DNA from: Cloacimonetes bacterium SCGC AAA252-N17
Lineage (GTDB): Bacteria; Cloacimonadota; Cloacimonadia; JGIOTU-2
Length of the DNA: 53,133 nucleotides
Direction: 5' to 3'
Assembly: GCA_000404785.1 (NCBI GenBank)
Contig: ASNI01000013.1
Span: forward strand, 1-53,133
A program made the position numbers and the translations under genes. Within the stretch, counting starts at the first letter, position 1. Every line of letters begins with the position of its first letter. Under the pieces are notes generated by a model. That model saw only the letters and a program-made list of their open reading frames with translations. It did not search any database and had not been told where the DNA came from. This document shows positions 8,513 through 16,562 of this stretch, piece after piece.

Positions 8513-8620
8513 TTATTTCATCAGGATCATTTTCTTTGTTTGAGAATAATTACTTGTATCCATTTTATAGAAATAAATTCATGGGCTAACCTGATTGTCG
8601 TTTTCATCTTTTCCATCTCA
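8513..8620 (-). pseudogene. Remnant of a T9SS sorting tail (decayed secreted-protein gene)
   Basis: Translated on the minus strand from 8617 to the TAA at 8513-8515, the frame reads DGKDENDNQVSP, stop, IYFYKM, then NYSQTKKMILMK. This is the standard end of a type A T9SS C-terminal sorting domain (usual text: W-DG-DE-G--V--GIYFY---T---S-TKKM-L-K). Two conserved positions have become TGA: the Trp before DGK (8618-8620) and the Gly before IYFY (8579-8581). No body of the gene can be recognised upstream, so this is a short relic of a deleted cargo protein. Confidence 0.72.
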
Positions 8621-8883
8621 CTCTGCACTAAATCCTAAATCCTATCCACTGGCGGGCATCTCTTCTTATTTTAAAAATTCCCGCATCTATGTGTGAAAAA
8701 TTCCACGTAGAAAATTTTGGCGAAATTGCGACCTGAGCAATTCCCTTTTTAACCAATGCTATATAAGGGTAAGGATGAAGTGAGAAACGCAGCGTTCACC
8801 GAGTTTATTTTTGGTGCCGTTTGTTAAAAAAGTAATAATCCAGAACTCCCAACTGCAAAGTAAATATTTTTTTAGATGATTCT
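8621..8883. other. Non-coding stretch between two gene relics
   Basis: No gene, hairpin or repeat can be recognised with confidence. It presumably represents sequence left from deletion of the T9SS cargo gene and from decay around the Nudix relic. Confidence 0.5.
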
Positions 8884-9345
8884 TCAAGTATTTTTTTTGA
8901 GTTCAGACTTTTTAATCCATCTGATATCTTTGCATTCTACCTGTTGAGCTTTGGGTTCTTTATCCTCAACTCTGAAAATAAAGACAAAACCGATCCAGGG
9001 TTTGCCATCTTTAATCTGTTGTTGAGAGCAAAATGCATGGAATGTAAAAGAGCCATCATCTTTTGGAGAATATTTTTTAGTTTTGATATCGGGAAATATT
9101 TATAAAACATTTAATCCGGTTTCTTCAAAAACTTCTCTTTTAACTGCATCATACACATTCTCATATCTATGGATCCAACCTGCAGGTATTTCTAATGCTC
9201 CAGAATACTCTGGATCTATCTCGGGTTTACATCTGGTCTGAACTAAAATTTCAGTATCAACATTATTTTCTCTCTCAATAATGGCTTAAACAACCGGGAT
9301 ACAAATATCGATTATATCTATCTCTTACAGCTCTTGCTTTTTCAT
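8884..9345 (-). pseudogene. Nudix hydrolase pseudogene with three in-frame TAA codons
   Basis: Starting at ATG 9343-9345 and ending at TGA 8884-8886, one uninterrupted frame of 154 codons reads as a Nudix hydrolase, except for TAA codons at 9325-9327, 9286-9288 and 9100-9102. A perfect Nudix box (G-x5-E-x7-REV-x-EE-x-GL) lies at 9112-9180, preceded by SGALEIPA and followed by a normal second half ending RWIKKSELKK. No frameshift is needed. The ATG overlaps the stop of the upstream gene as TAATG, a translational-coupling arrangement that has survived. Each stop is one substitution from a Gln, Lys or Glu codon. TAA is used as a normal terminator elsewhere in the window, so decay is more likely than recoding. 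The original substrate is unknown. Confidence 0.82.
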
Positions 9346-9713
9346 TAAAAAAAAATTTCAATACATCCATAATCTTTTGTTTTAAGCATTTCAAAACAAC
9401 CATCCATTGCCCAGAAGTTTTTCCTTCTGCCGATATTCCCTTGCTGGATCACCTCGTATATAGTGGTAATTCTCTTATCGAGATCCGCGAACGCATAAAA
9501 TCTTTTATTTTGTGAGTATATTTCTTCAGCTATGATTTTCCCATCAGAACTCATAATGGTGGTCTTCCTATCAGAATTCATAGTAGTAGAATAGGATCCA
9601 TTTGAGGAACGTATTTGCTTAATTGCTGCTTGTGATGGTTCATTAGCAAAGACCTGTCCAATTAACAAAAATAAACCGGTTATTAATAAAAATTGAATTC
9701 CTGCTTTCTTCAT
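9345..9713 (-). CDS. Small secreted protein of unknown function
   Basis: A 122-residue protein with signal peptide (residues 1-23, ending QVFA). The mature part carries two short look-alike beta segments (YSTTMNSDRKTTIMSSDGK, then YAFADLDKRITTIYEV) and one Cys pair (Cys105 and Cys117 approximately). I do not recognise the family. AAGGAA about 10 bp before the ATG is a plausible ribosome site. Its stop overlaps the start of the Nudix pseudogene (TAATG), so the two were once an operon. Since its partner has decayed, this gene may also be on its way out. Confidence 0.55.
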   Translation of the reverse strand: MKKAGIQFLLITGLFLLIGQVFANEPSQAAIKQIRSSNGSYSTTMNSDRKTTIMSSDGKIIAEEIYSQNKRFYAFADLDKRITTIYEVIQQGNIGRRKNFWAMDGCFEMLKTKDYGCIEIFF

Positions 9714-9793
9714 CTATTCATTCCTTTTGTAGTGATTAACAATTTCATATAACGGTTCACAGTTATGCGATTGAGTGAGCGTAAATAAAAAAA

Positions 9794-9877
9794 AGCTGGT
9801 CAATCAATAACCCAAAACCGACTAAAGTCATGGAGTGGTCCATGACTTCTCACAAAACCGAACGATCAAAAGCATTT
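9794..9877. repeat. 84-bp direct repeat, left boundary of the restriction-modification island
   Basis: Bases 9794-9877 match 13421-13504 (offset 3627) with three mismatches (at 9803, 9806 and 9864). Inside is a perfect hairpin, AAGTCATGGA, loop GTGG, TCCATGACTT (9825-9848). The two copies enclose four restriction-modification genes. Open frames starting MEWSMTSHKTE in both copies are products of the repeat and are not genes. Confidence 0.9.
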
Positions 9878-9924
9878 GATGCGTCCCCGAAGAAGGCTTT
9901 GGGAACGAGGGGATGCCTGTTTTA

Positions 9925-10896
9925 TCAAGTGTTGGTTGCCACTTTATTGAACATTTCCAAAATTCTATTTTGTTCGGCTTTCACTGATTTTCTTTGTTGT
10001 TTTAATGTAATTTTTTCTTTATCAATATCTCGTAAATCTAGTGGTATTGAGAAATATTTTTGGATTGAATCCCAGTCGATATTTCTTATTGTTCGAGGTT
10101 CATCTAAATAAAAACTTATCCAACAATCACCAATTCTTGAATTAGTTTGAACATCATGAAGTTTACTATTTGCAATTTTAACATATTGTTTATCTATTTC
10201 AAATCCAATGAATTTTCTTCCTAAATGTTTGGCAGCAACAGCAGTTGTTCCTGTTCCCATAAAAGGATCCAGAACAATATCATCTTCATCGGTTGTCATT
10301 AATATCAGTCTTTCAAGTAAATGAATAGGAAGCTGGCAAGGGTGAGTATCTCGTCTTTTATTATGTTTGATTCTGTGAATATCTGTCCAGACATCGGAAA
10401 CTAATGGACCGAAAGGATGTAAAAGAGCTTTTTTACCACCATAATCTTTAAGTAAATAACCTGTTTTTCTATCTCTTTTGTGAGGATATCTTACTTCATA
10501 AAACTTTAATTCTTTTTGGGTTTTTGCATAAAATAGAATTCCATAGTGAGAAGGCTGCAAAGTTTTTCCCATGGGAGCAGTCGGAGCATCCCAGGAAATC
10601 CAATGTTTAAAATCTGCTTTTTGATTTAAAATCGCTGCATAATAAGTTAACCATTTTGGTATATTATGAACAAGAATCGAACCTTTTGGTTTTGTTACTC
10701 GCACCATTTCTGAAATCCATTTTTCACACCAATCGAGATATTCTTTAAACTCCAATGAATCTTTATAACTGTTATATTTCTTTTTTAGATTAAAAGGAGG
10801 ATCAGCGAAAGTCATATCAATTGAGTTATCAGGGATTTTTTTGAATAAATCTAAACAATCTCCCTGAATTATCTGGTTAATATATTTTTCAATCAT
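9925..10896 (-). CDS. Site-specific DNA methyltransferase (beta class, N6-adenine or N4-cytosine)
   Basis: A 323-residue DNA methyltransferase. The catalytic motif IV DPPF lies at residues 32-35, near the N-terminus, and the AdoMet-binding motif I DPFMGTGTT at 210-218, followed by GRKFIGFEID. Motif IV before motif I defines the beta group, which modifies the exocyclic amino group of A or C. The segment QLPIHLLERLI is the usual motif X region. A C-terminal extension (about 250-323) probably holds target contacts. Its start overlaps the stop of the 91-residue gene by 8 bp, so the two are translated together. This looks like the modification half of a type II system whose nuclease is truncated or missing. 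Confidence 0.9.
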   Translation of the reverse strand: MIEKYINQIIQGDCLDLFKKIPDNSIDMTFADPPFNLKKKYNSYKDSLEFKEYLDWCEKWISEMVRVTKPKGSILVHNIPKWLTYYAAILNQKADFKHWISWDAPTAPMGKTLQPSHYGILFYAKTQKELKFYEVRYPHKRDRKTGYLLKDYGGKKALLHPFGPLVSDVWTDIHRIKHNKRRDTHPCQLPIHLLERLILMTTDEDDIVLDPFMGTGTTAVAAKHLGRKFIGFEIDKQYVKIANSKLHDVQTNSRIGDCWISFYLDEPRTIRNIDWDSIQKYFSIPLDLRDIDKEKITLKQQRKSVKAEQNRILEMFNKVATNT

Positions 10897-11164
10897 TTGT
10901 TAAAACTTCCTTTACTAATTCTCTGAATCGTTGCAATTCATCCTGATGAAGAGTGAAAACATCTTCATAAGCTGCAACCATTCTTTTCAAATCTTTCTTT
11001 CGTACATACCAGCCAATCCCATCAACAAAACCGATAAACTTAGCTTTTGGATAGTGTTTTTTAAGAAGCGCATCAATTGAAATCTCTGTTTTTGATTTGT
11101 CTCCCTGACCGGAAACCAGAATACAGTTTCCTTTGCTTCCGCTTGCTAAAACTCGTACTTTCAT
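10889..11164 (-). CDS. Small protein in the methyltransferase operon, possible truncated restriction endonuclease
   Basis: 91 residues, overlapping the methyltransferase start by 8 bp. The C-terminal two thirds (KFIGFVDGIGWYVRKKDLKRMV, then AYEDVFTLHQDELQRF) resemble the final beta-strand and helices of DpnII-like type II restriction enzymes, where a 'DG-GW' motif ends the nuclease core; this is from memory and not verified. The first 17 residues (MKVRVLASGSKGNCILV) instead read like the start of a metallo-beta-lactamase fold protein of the YycJ/WalJ type. Catalytic residues of either fold are absent, so it is probably inactive or a fragment. It could alternatively be an intact small partner protein. 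Upstream, 11165-11315 holds only degenerate ATTGGTTAATT-type repeats. Confidence 0.45.
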   Translation of the reverse strand: MKVRVLASGSKGNCILVSGQGDKSKTEISIDALLKKHYPKAKFIGFVDGIGWYVRKKDLKRMVAAYEDVFTLHQDELQRFRELVKEVLTND

Positions 11165-11315
11165 AATGATTGATAGATGGTTTCCCTGATGAGGGGATGG
11201 TTGTCAATAAAAAGAGATGGTCATTGGTTAATTAGTGAACTGGTAAATTGGTTAATTGGCGAATTGTTTGATTGGTAAAATTGTGAACCGAATAATAAAT
11301 CGTTTTATGTATGTA
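11165..11315. repeat. Degenerate short tandem repeats (ttggttaatt-like)
   Basis: Between 11220 and 11290 the text ATTGGTTAATT / ACTGGTAAATT / TTGGCGAATT / ATTGGTAAAATT recurs about five times with variation. It sits between the two methyltransferase gene pairs, at a possible junction between two imported restriction-modification modules. Confidence 0.5.
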
Positions 11316-12431
11316 TTATACTTGATTATATTCACCTTCATTAATTTCTGCGCCTGGCTGCACATTAATTATATCCGTTGTTAATGGTTGAGATTCTTTT
11401 TCTAAATCAATATATTCATAACTTACACTTGCTGCAAAAAGGTCTTCTTTAATAGTTGCAAGTTTCTTTTTTGCCGCTTTTATAGCGTACTTAGAATTAT
11501 CAATCCCAATCCATTTTCTGCCATTTATTTGTGCAGATTTCAAGGTCGTTCCTGAACCGCAAAAACAATCCAAAATTATACTGTCTCGATTTGAAGAAGT
11601 TCTAATGATCAAATCCAATAATGCAGAATTCTTTTCAGTAGGATACGCTGGATATTGTGGGTCTTTAAATTCCCAAATATCTTGAACTCTTTTCCCTTCA
11701 CGTTCGTCTGCAAAAATGATTTTTCTTGGATTTCCTTTTGAAGACCATTCAATTAATCCATCTTTGTTCCATTGCTCCAAAGTTTTTACATCTGTTCTCC
11801 AATGTCTGCCTTTAGGTGGTAATATGCCTTTAAATGGTTGATTGGATTTTCCATTTTCTGTCTCGCCGGGAGCGTGAATTGGAACAGTTGTATATCTTCT
11901 GCCCAGTTTATCAATTTTCGCGAACAATGTTGCAAGGTCTTTTTCTGTATATTTTTTACTTGGTTCGTTCCATATCGGTTTTGTACTTTTAGAATAAAAT
12001 AAAATCAAATCTTTAATATTACCATAGCCAATTCTTTTGAAGTTTTTCGGATTACATTTAATCCTTGTTATGTCGTTTCTGAAATTTTCTATTCCAAAAA
12101 CTTCGTCCATCATTACTTTTACATAATGCCCAATTTTATAATCAATATGCAAGTAAATTGAGCCTTTTACTGAAAGCAGTTCTTTAATAAGGACTAGGCG
12201 TTGTTGTAGAAATTCAATGAAATTTTTACCTTTTAGTTTGTCGGAATAAGCAACATCTCCATTTCTTGAATTACTGATAGTAGAAGCTCTGCCATCAGTA
12301 ATTGTAAAATTACCACCTGTTGCAAAAGGGGGGTCGATATATACCAAGTCAATTTTACCTTTTAAATTTTTATTTTTTAAAAGGTACTGAAGACCTTGAA
12401 CATTATCTCCTTTTATCAAAATATTTTTCAT
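11316..12431 (-). CDS. Site-specific DNA adenine methyltransferase (beta class, Mod-like)
   Basis: A 371-residue methyltransferase. It opens with the ILIKGDNVQGL segment, motif IV DPPF at residues 33-36, and motif I DCFCGSGTT from residue 288, followed by GRKWIGIDNS. The layout is that of beta-class N6-adenine enzymes, including type III Mod and stand-alone type II enzymes. The middle (about 180-270, GRHWRTDVKTLEQW, VQDIWEFKDP) is the variable region that reads the target. The stop of the neighbouring restriction-enzyme gene lies 5 bp upstream and no separate Shine-Dalgarno is visible, so the pair is translated from one message. It would protect host DNA from that nuclease. Confidence 0.92.
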   Translation of the reverse strand: MKNILIKGDNVQGLQYLLKNKNLKGKIDLVYIDPPFATGGNFTITDGRASTISNSRNGDVAYSDKLKGKNFIEFLQQRLVLIKELLSVKGSIYLHIDYKIGHYVKVMMDEVFGIENFRNDITRIKCNPKNFKRIGYGNIKDLILFYSKSTKPIWNEPSKKYTEKDLATLFAKIDKLGRRYTTVPIHAPGETENGKSNQPFKGILPPKGRHWRTDVKTLEQWNKDGLIEWSSKGNPRKIIFADEREGKRVQDIWEFKDPQYPAYPTEKNSALLDLIIRTSSNRDSIILDCFCGSGTTLKSAQINGRKWIGIDNSKYAIKAAKKKLATIKEDLFAASVSYEYIDLEKESQPLTTDIINVQPGAEINEGEYNQV

Positions 12432-12436
12432 TTGAA

Positions 12437-13219
12437 TTAAACTTGGTATAAAAATTCGCGTAATAGCAATGCACTAAAAATGTAATAATCTTTATAAGGA
12501 TTTGAAATATATTTATACATTTTTGACTTGCCAGGTATATAAAGGACTCCATCGAGTATTCCGATCTGTATCGCATTAACATTCTTTTCCTCGATTGTTG
12601 CAATAGCATCTTCAAATTGAGTATTTTGATGACCTCCCATATCTGTAAGGAACTTAGCTTCTCCAATGATATATTTACCGTTGAAACGCGCAACTAAATC
12701 CAGACCTTTATTTCTATTATAATTCAACTCCTTTTTGGCGAAATCCATCATTGTTTTATCGCCTGCATCAAGAATAGCATCTTTATTATTAGCTGAAAAA
12801 TGATCTATATCAACAGGAGAAATTCCAAGAGATTTCTTCCTTAACCAATCACGAAACATTGGTCCTATCTGGCGATTAGTTTCTTTTGGTTCACTGCATT
12901 TCTGAAAAATTTTATCAAGCCCCATTTCGTAAAGTCTTCCACAGATGCGATTAATAGTTCTTGGATTCCTATCTATGGCAGACTTGTCCCGTTTTAGGTA
13001 AGCAATGTAGCTGTCTTTTATGGGGAATAGTCCAAGTTTTAACAACTCCTTGATTAAAGCGATGTTGTCTTTAAGCTTAAATGATGTTTCTATTTCGGTC
13101 CAAATTGCTTCGTCAATGTCTCTTATTCCCTCGGGGATTGTTGAATAAACTTGAAACAGATCGTCAAGATATGATCTTTGATTGGCGTATTCAATACTTA
13201 ATTTAGTCCAATTATTCAT
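12437..13219 (-). CDS. Type II restriction endonuclease, PD-(D/E)xK fold (possibly Tsp45I-like)
   Basis: A 260-residue nuclease. The active site reads GLDLVARF (Asp174), then GEAKF with Glu187 and Lys189, a PD-(D/E)xK site with usual spacing. The N-terminal half has helical text with PRTINRICGRLYEMG and SEPKETNRQIGPMF, which I associate with Tsp45I-type enzymes; that subfamily call, and any recognition site, is unverified. The ATG is preceded by GGAG. It lies 5 bp upstream of the adenine methyltransferase, so the two form a complete restriction-modification pair. The protein appears full length, with no lesion. Confidence 0.8.
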   Translation of the reverse strand: MNNWTKLSIEYANQRSYLDDLFQVYSTIPEGIRDIDEAIWTEIETSFKLKDNIALIKELLKLGLFPIKDSYIAYLKRDKSAIDRNPRTINRICGRLYEMGLDKIFQKCSEPKETNRQIGPMFRDWLRKKSLGISPVDIDHFSANNKDAILDAGDKTMMDFAKKELNYNRNKGLDLVARFNGKYIIGEAKFLTDMGGHQNTQFEDAIATIEEKNVNAIQIGILDGVLYIPGKSKMYKYISNPYKDYYIFSALLLREFLYQV

Positions 13220-13524
13220 ACTGGTTTCTCCATATTTAACTCATTTTTTATTTTTATTTAATTGCTGTCAACCACTTCGTGAAGCTTCCATTATATTAGA
13301 TTTATGAATAATACTATAACAATTCTTTCAATTGCTTCATTCCTTCTCACAATTATAAACTTCTATTTCCACTTCTATTAATAATTTAGAAAATATACTT
13401 CATTCGTTGTCAATAAAAAAAGCTGGTCATTCCATAACCCAAAACCGACTAAAGTCATGGAGTGGTCCATGACTTCTCACAAAACCGAACAATCAAAAGC
13501 ATTTTCCATTTTTCATTTTGAATT
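13220..13524. other. Spacer holding the right boundary repeat
   Basis: About 300 bp containing the restriction operon promoter region, the 84-bp repeat copy (13421-13504) and low-complexity text (ttttccattttt-type) running into the 3' end of the glycosyltransferase gene. Confidence 0.6.
13421..13504. repeat. 84-bp direct repeat, right boundary of the restriction-modification island
   Basis: Second copy of 9794-9877, same orientation, with three differences. The hairpin AAGTCATGGA / TCCATGACTT is conserved (13452-13475). Confidence 0.9.
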
Positions 13525-14649
13525 TTACATTTTCCATTTGTACTTACCAAAAGTGCCCAACAGTCCGAACAGAATAAAATACGGTGCATACAGCACTTCG
13601 ACAAGGGGAAATACCAGTAATGAGCTGTATTCTCTGAAGAGCGTGGCGCCGCGCAGGAGTATAAAAAAATCGAATAAGCTCTTTGTGAGGAATACGATAA
13701 GGAAGGATCTCCATGTCACGACTCCTGCCAATGCAATGATGAATGTAGTCAATAATAATAAAAGAAAAATGAATGCAAGAAGGGAGACGCATTTGATGAG
13801 TGCGGTATAATATCGCCACTTGGAACCGCGCCGCTTTTCCTGCTGAAAAGTCTGAGAATGGGATTTTTCTTCAACTGAAAGAACATAGCTGTCCGGATGA
13901 GTTGCAAATCCTATTTTGCAAGAATGACTTTTACTTATTTTTTGAAGAAAGAGATCGTCATCCCCTGAGGGAATGTGCCCGATCCCTTCATATCCTTTTA
14001 GTGATTCAAAGACCTTCTTTTTGTAGGCGATGTTTCTACCGGTTGCAGTTATTCCCCAATTCCAGCCGATGCTGCCTGCGGAAAAAGTGAACATTGCGAG
14101 CCGTTCAAGTTTCTTCAGAATGCAGATAATCCTTTTGTCAAAACTTTTGCTCTGACATTTCAAGGGAGAGTAGCCAACCACCATATCAAATCCTCTGGCA
14201 AAAACCTCATTCATTGAACTGACCCAGAATTTTCCGGGTCTGCAATCCGCATCTGTGAACATCAGCACCTCGCCCTGCGCATGTTTGATCCCTTCTGTAA
14301 GTACTCGCTTCTTCCCAATAAGATTTGGTAATTCTTCAGTAATGGTGATGTATTTTATCTGAGGATATTTCTTTGAAAAATTTTCAAGAATATAGTCCGT
14401 GTTATCTACAGAGTGGTCATTCACAACAATTATTTCAAATCTAACTTGCGGATATTCTTGTGCCAGTAAGCTATTCAGCAATGAAGTCAAATGCTTCTCC
14501 TCATTCCGTGCAGCGACAATGACTGAGATAAAATGATCTTTTTTCTCTGAAGAAATGGTTCGATTAATTCTAAATGTCCCTATAATGAGAAATAATAGAA
14601 ACAAGCCGTACAGCGCAGTCAACGCATATAGAACATAGAAAAAGATCAT
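13525..14649 (-). CDS. Membrane-bound family 2 glycosyltransferase
   Basis: 374 residues. An N-terminal membrane helix (residues 3-27) is followed by a GT-A fold: ISVIVAARNEEKHL near 41-54, IIVVNDHSVDNT near 75-86, and the metal-binding FTDADCRPG. A central GDDDLFLQK and later QEKRRGSKW match the acceptor and QxxRW-like motifs of processive family 2 enzymes. Three to four membrane helices follow (about 280-365). It likely transfers a sugar from a nucleotide or lipid donor at the cytoplasmic face of the inner membrane; the product is not predictable. Its ATG overlaps the tsaD stop (ATGA, 14646-14649), so it is the last gene of the dusB-TPR-ybbR-tsaD operon. Confidence 0.87.
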   Translation of the reverse strand: MIFFYVLYALTALYGLFLLFLIIGTFRINRTISSEKKDHFISVIVAARNEEKHLTSLLNSLLAQEYPQVRFEIIVVNDHSVDNTDYILENFSKKYPQIKYITITEELPNLIGKKRVLTEGIKHAQGEVLMFTDADCRPGKFWVSSMNEVFARGFDMVVGYSPLKCQSKSFDKRIICILKKLERLAMFTFSAGSIGWNWGITATGRNIAYKKKVFESLKGYEGIGHIPSGDDDLFLQKISKSHSCKIGFATHPDSYVLSVEEKSHSQTFQQEKRRGSKWRYYTALIKCVSLLAFIFLLLLLTTFIIALAGVVTWRSFLIVFLTKSLFDFFILLRGATLFREYSSLLVFPLVEVLYAPYFILFGLLGTFGKYKWKM

Positions 14650-15662
14650 AATAGTTTCATACCCTTCACTGATGAGGCATTCAGCTCGAGAGAAGCAAAT
14701 TTTTTCTTTTTATATTTGAATTGAGCTGCTGCGCCTATCATTGCAGCATTATCTGTGCAGTATTTTTCTGAGGGGTAAAAAAGTCTGATGTTGCTCTCAT
14801 TGCAATAGTTTGTGAAAGTGCTTCTCAATTCGGAATTCGCTGCAACTCCACCCGCAAGTAAAATAGTTTTCAGTGAATGCTTTTTTAAAGCTTTGATCGT
14901 TTTCTGAAAGAGCACTTCAACGATCGCATGCTGAAAACTTGCAGCAAAATCATGAGTAGCATCTTCGTCGAGTGTCCCTTTTTCTTTGAGATAGAGCATG
15001 CCTGCAGTTTTCAATCCGCTGAAGCTGAAATCAAAATTATCATGCTTGAGCATTGGAAGCGGAAATTCGATAGCAAGCTTATTTCCACCTTTAGCAAGAG
15101 AATTGATAAAAGGTCCGCCCGGATAGGGCAAACCAAGCAGCTTGCCGATCTTGTCAAATGCCTCACCGGCAGCGTCATCGACGGTTTTTCCGAGAATTGT
15201 ATATTCAACTGACGAAGAAAAAATTACCAATTCTGTATGTCCACCGGATACAATGAGAGACAAAAAGGGGAATTCTATATTTTTATGCTCCAGGAAATTA
15301 GCGAACACATGCCCGAAAATATGATTCACAGCTATCAATGGTTTTTGAAGACTGAATGCCAACCCTTTTGCAAAAGAGACGCCGACCAGCAAAGAGCCGA
15401 TCAATCCCGGATTTGCAGAAACTGCGACAGCATCGATATCCTTCAACCTGATTTCTGCTTTTTCAAGAGCCATTTCCACGATTGGGATCAGGGTACGAAT
15501 GTGTTCACGGGATGCAAGCTCAGGAACAATTCCCCCATACTTTGCATGCACTTCTTCCTGAGTAGAGATCACATTAGAGAGAACATCACAATTTCCATCG
15601 ATAAGTGCTGCGGAGGTATCGTCGCAGGAGGTTTCTATCGCAAGAATGAGGGGTTTCTTCAT
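14646..15662 (-). CDS. tsaD: tRNA N6-threonylcarbamoyladenosine transferase TsaD
   Basis: 338 residues, the usual length. It transfers the threonylcarbamoyl group from TC-AMP to A37 of ANN-decoding tRNAs, working with TsaB and TsaE. Visible family marks are ETSCDDTSAA at residues 10-19, the metal-binding HIFGH (His114, His118), SGGHTE, the FSFSGLKTA segment and GGVAANSELR. The stop overlaps the glycosyltransferase start by 4 bp and the ybbR-like gene ends 3 bp upstream, showing tight operon packing. Its partner gene tsaB is also in this window, at 47099-47800. Confidence 0.97.
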   Translation of the reverse strand: MKKPLILAIETSCDDTSAALIDGNCDVLSNVISTQEEVHAKYGGIVPELASREHIRTLIPIVEMALEKAEIRLKDIDAVAVSANPGLIGSLLVGVSFAKGLAFSLQKPLIAVNHIFGHVFANFLEHKNIEFPFLSLIVSGGHTELVIFSSSVEYTILGKTVDDAAGEAFDKIGKLLGLPYPGGPFINSLAKGGNKLAIEFPLPMLKHDNFDFSFSGLKTAGMLYLKEKGTLDEDATHDFAASFQHAIVEVLFQKTIKALKKHSLKTILLAGGVAANSELRSTFTNYCNESNIRLFYPSEKYCTDNAAMIGAAAQFKYKKKKFASLELNASSVKGMKLL

Positions 15663-15665
15663 GAA

Positions 15666-16562
15666 TTATTCTTTAACTGATTTTATGCGCACTTTTGTAG
15701 GAGTTTGTCCCAGAAGGTCGATTCCGGCCGGTAATTCCACGCTTATTGATACTTCATCATCAACTTTGAAAGAATCCGGCAATTCAATTGTTACAAAGAT
15801 ATCCTTCTCTTCCAGAATACTCACAAATTCTTTATCACCCGACACCTTAATACTTACCGAGGAAGGAAAAATCTCTATCCCCTTCGGCTTGTCTATAGAA
15901 ATAAGTGAAATGGTCTTCTGAATGATCTTCGGCTCCATCTTTATGATATCTAGTGTATAAATATCATAGGAAACCATCGGATCCTTGAGCTGGATAATGC
16001 TAAGGTACGGGTCGTCAACATGGATGTCCTTATCATAAAGTATTGTGATCACTTCTTCGATCTGGGTAATAATGGATTGAGGACCTGTTATCTGTATCTC
16101 CTCCGGTTTGATTTCAAGTTCATTTTCTTCAAAATATTGCTTGCTCTCATCGTCTGCAAAGGCAAGTTCAACAGGAACGATCATTGTATTCATATTGTCC
16201 ATAACTATGAGCACGTCTTTCATAGGAAATTTGTGAACAATAGTGAGATTGAATTCCTCAAGTCCATCAAGATTCTCATAATCTATTGGTAAATAGTTTT
16301 TTCCATAGTGCACATCTTTCAGGTCAATATGATAGACATATTTTTTCAGATTATAGCCCATCACAGACTGACCTTTGCCTTCGACAGTTATATCGATAGT
16401 TTCGGGTTCAATATTAATAGGGACAAGCGCAGAAGGTGCATTGGAGATCGTGATAGGCACCTGTATATCTACTTTCCGTACCTTCGTAAGATTTATCTCA
16501 AACCAGATAAACGCAGAAAGCAAAAGCGCAAAAATAAAAATCCATATCTTTTTGTTCATCAT
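15666..16562 (-). CDS. YbbR-like domain protein
   Basis: 298 residues with one N-terminal membrane helix (residues 5-22, ending FIWFEI) and an extracytoplasmic part made of about three repeats of the YbbR fold (roughly 30-110, 115-205 and 210-298). Each repeat contains the 'I-P-E-I-ITGP/V-G' pattern (for example KPEEIQITGPQSIITQIEEV). In Firmicutes the related CdaR modulates the diadenylate cyclase CdaA; no cdaA is seen next to it here, so that role is not assumed. It overlaps the upstream TPR gene by 4 bp and ends 3 bp before tsaD. Confidence 0.82.
   Translation of the reverse strand: MMNKKIWIFIFALLLSAFIWFEINLTKVRKVDIQVPITISNAPSALVPINIEPETIDITVEGKGQSVMGYNLKKYVYHIDLKDVHYGKNYLPIDYENLDGLEEFNLTIVHKFPMKDVLIVMDNMNTMIVPVELAFADDESKQYFEENELEIKPEEIQITGPQSIITQIEEVITILYDKDIHVDDPYLSIIQLKDPMVSYDIYTLDIIKMEPKIIQKTISLISIDKPKGIEIFPSSVSIKVSGDKEFVSILEEKDIFVTIELPDSFKVDDEVSISVELPAGIDLLGQTPTKVRIKSVKE

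Noticed and set aside
8645..8656. ATCCACTGGCGG as a further copy of the CCGCCAGCTGGCGG palindrome
   Set aside because: Only one half matches and no palindrome is formed.
9748..9775. attC- or repeat-like text tataacggttcacagttatgcg near the 84-bp repeat
   Set aside because: Only a short inverted segment (ataac/gttat) is present and no second half-site was found.
9830..10111. Open frame beginning MEWSMTSHKTE, also found at 13457-13810 with the same start
   Set aside because: Both frames begin inside the 84-bp direct repeat and run antisense to real genes (a methyltransferase and a glycosyltransferase). The shared N-terminus is explained by the repeat.
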